5,625 nt of DNA from Chloroflexota bacterium (GTDB lineage Bacteria > Chloroflexota > DTOL01 > JACQYG01), in assembly GCA_016208345.1 (NCBI GenBank), contig JACQYG010000132.1, positions 1 to 5,625 on the forward strand. Reading direction: 5' to 3'. Made by a program: the position numbers and the translations under genes. Under the pieces are notes generated by a model. That model had not been told where the DNA came from. It saw nothing but the letters and a program-made list of their open reading frames with translations, and searched no databases. Shown here piece by piece: positions 5,312-5,625 of this stretch (within the stretch, counting starts at the first letter, position 1; each line of letters starts with the position of its first letter).

Positions 5312-5368
5312 CAATGACCCTAAGTCCAGTTCGGTGCCGAGCCTCTGCCAGTGCGGTGTCTGCCTCAT
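5279..5368 (-). CDS. Possible 29-residue leader peptide overlapping the terminator
   Basis: An ATG at 5368 is preceded, 6 nt away, by TGGGAG (5375-5380) and opens a 29-codon frame that begins MRQTPHWQRL and ends in a Leu/Arg-rich tail, RRRSLKLFRL. The frame runs through the 5' arm and loop of the terminator hairpin and stops in its 3' arm, so a translating ribosome would disturb terminator folding. The SD lies in the loop of the predicted stem and the ATG in its 3' strand. No homology is recognised, and a short frame can arise by chance. Low confidence as a real gene. Confidence 0.18.
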   Translation of the reverse strand: MRQTPHWQRLGTELDLGSLRRRSLKLFRL

Positions 5369-5519
5369 CGCGATCTCCCATAATGCCAGGCAACGATGCG
5401 CTAGACACATTGAGGAGCGATCACTCAGCAACTATGAGATTCTCAGAGCCTTTTCGTTGAAAGAGACAAAACTGAAGTCCCACGGGAATCGGGACTGGCG
5501 TGGTTGAGAAACCGCGAAA

Positions 5520-5548
5520 ATTATAACAGACGGGTGCACAAATGTCAA
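5520..5548 (-). promoter_or_regulatory. Perfect-consensus sigma70 promoter upstream of glpF
   Basis: On the minus strand TTGACA (5543-5548) and TATAAT (5520-5525) are both exact consensus hexamers separated by 17 bp. The predicted start is near 5513, a G. A promoter this strong usually needs downstream or repressor control, which fits the terminator and the inverted repeats between here and glpF. The operon start codon is about 450 nt downstream. Confidence 0.8.
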
Positions 5549-5625
5549 GACGCTGTAGGGTAAATTCTGTTACTCGCCTATCCTAAATCCATGTAACGCT
5601 ACGATCCGATGGTCCGGGTGGATAC
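5549..5625. other. Upstream edge, no gene recognised
   Basis: These 77 bp lie upstream of the promoter. I see no open frame with a ribosome site, no tRNA and no terminator. They could carry an activator site or the end of a neighbouring gene outside the window. Confidence 0.4.

Larger units (their letters stand above)
5256..5513 (-). ncRNA. Candidate leader RNA or small RNA upstream of glpF
   Basis: A consensus promoter predicts a start near 5513 and an intrinsic terminator ends the transcript near 5256, giving about 255 nt. It can begin with a GGTT/AACC hairpin (5502-5513) and then AGTCCC/GGGACT (5476-5496). A two-part stem follows: 5403-5408 with 5356-5361, and 5394-5398 with 5366-5370, separated by a 4-by-4 internal loop. 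The terminator helix closes the RNA. I do not recognise 6S, SRP, RNase P, tmRNA, T-box or another named class. It may be a cis-acting attenuator of glpFdhaKLglpK; a known precedent for the logic is GlpP antitermination in Bacillus glp leaders, but no GlpP site is recognised here. A standalone sRNA is the alternative. Confidence 0.4.

Noticed and set aside
5220..5408. 62-codon minus-strand frame in the glpF leader
   Set aside because: Starts at GTG with no SD, runs straight through the terminator U-tract into the direct repeat, and has no recognised domain.
5618..5625. GTATCCAC at the window edge matching part of the repeat at 2376-2383
   Set aside because: Only eight bases before the window ends; a match of this size is expected by chance fairly often in a window this long.

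Overview
This window is a glycerol/dihydroxyacetone (DHA) catabolic locus, read entirely from the minus strand. In transcription order (high to low coordinates) it holds glpF (glycerol facilitator), dhaK and dhaL (two subunits of a PTS-type DHA kinase), glpK (glycerol kinase) and the first 158 codons of glpA (FAD-dependent glycerol-3-phosphate dehydrogenase), which runs off the left edge. The host is a GC-rich bacterium with strong Shine-Dalgarno (SD) sites and sigma70-like promoters. Long perfect palindromes between genes, and short GTGATYG-type heptads after glpK, remind me of Chloroflexota genomes. That assignment is an impression, not something the sequence proves.

Layout: 5549-5625 is the upstream edge with no recognisable gene. 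At 5520-5548 is an exact consensus promoter (TTGACA, 17 bp, TATAAT). Its transcript would cross about 250 nt of structured, non-conserved-looking sequence and meet an intrinsic terminator (5256-5311) before reaching glpF. Between that terminator and glpF lie two identical 31-nt direct repeats exactly 70 bp apart, with an inverted repeat between them and another just before the glpF SD. The genes glpF (4319-5065), dhaK (3170-4243), dhaL (2458-3114) and glpK (730-2256) follow. A 65-nt hairpin (606-670) and a second good promoter (TTGACC, 17 bp, TAGAAT; 562-590) then separate glpA (1-474) as its own transcription unit. Its mRNA would begin at a perfect 28-nt palindrome.

How the genes work together: GlpF lets glycerol in, GlpK makes glycerol-3-phosphate, and GlpA (normally with GlpB and GlpC) oxidises it to DHA phosphate. 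DhaK and DhaL phosphorylate DHA to the same product, so both routes meet at DHAP. The DhaL motifs are of the PTS-coupled type, but no DhaM phosphodonor subunit is in the window.

The most interesting part is non-coding. The perfect promoter, the roughly 256-nt leader or small RNA with its terminator, and the 70-bp-spaced repeats suggest conditional transcription or an unnamed RNA ahead of glpF. Three of the four gene junctions (glpF-dhaK, dhaK-dhaL, glpK-glpA) carry a different long palindrome. The dhaL-glpK gap instead has an 11-nt direct repeat and an orphan, perfect anti-SD match.
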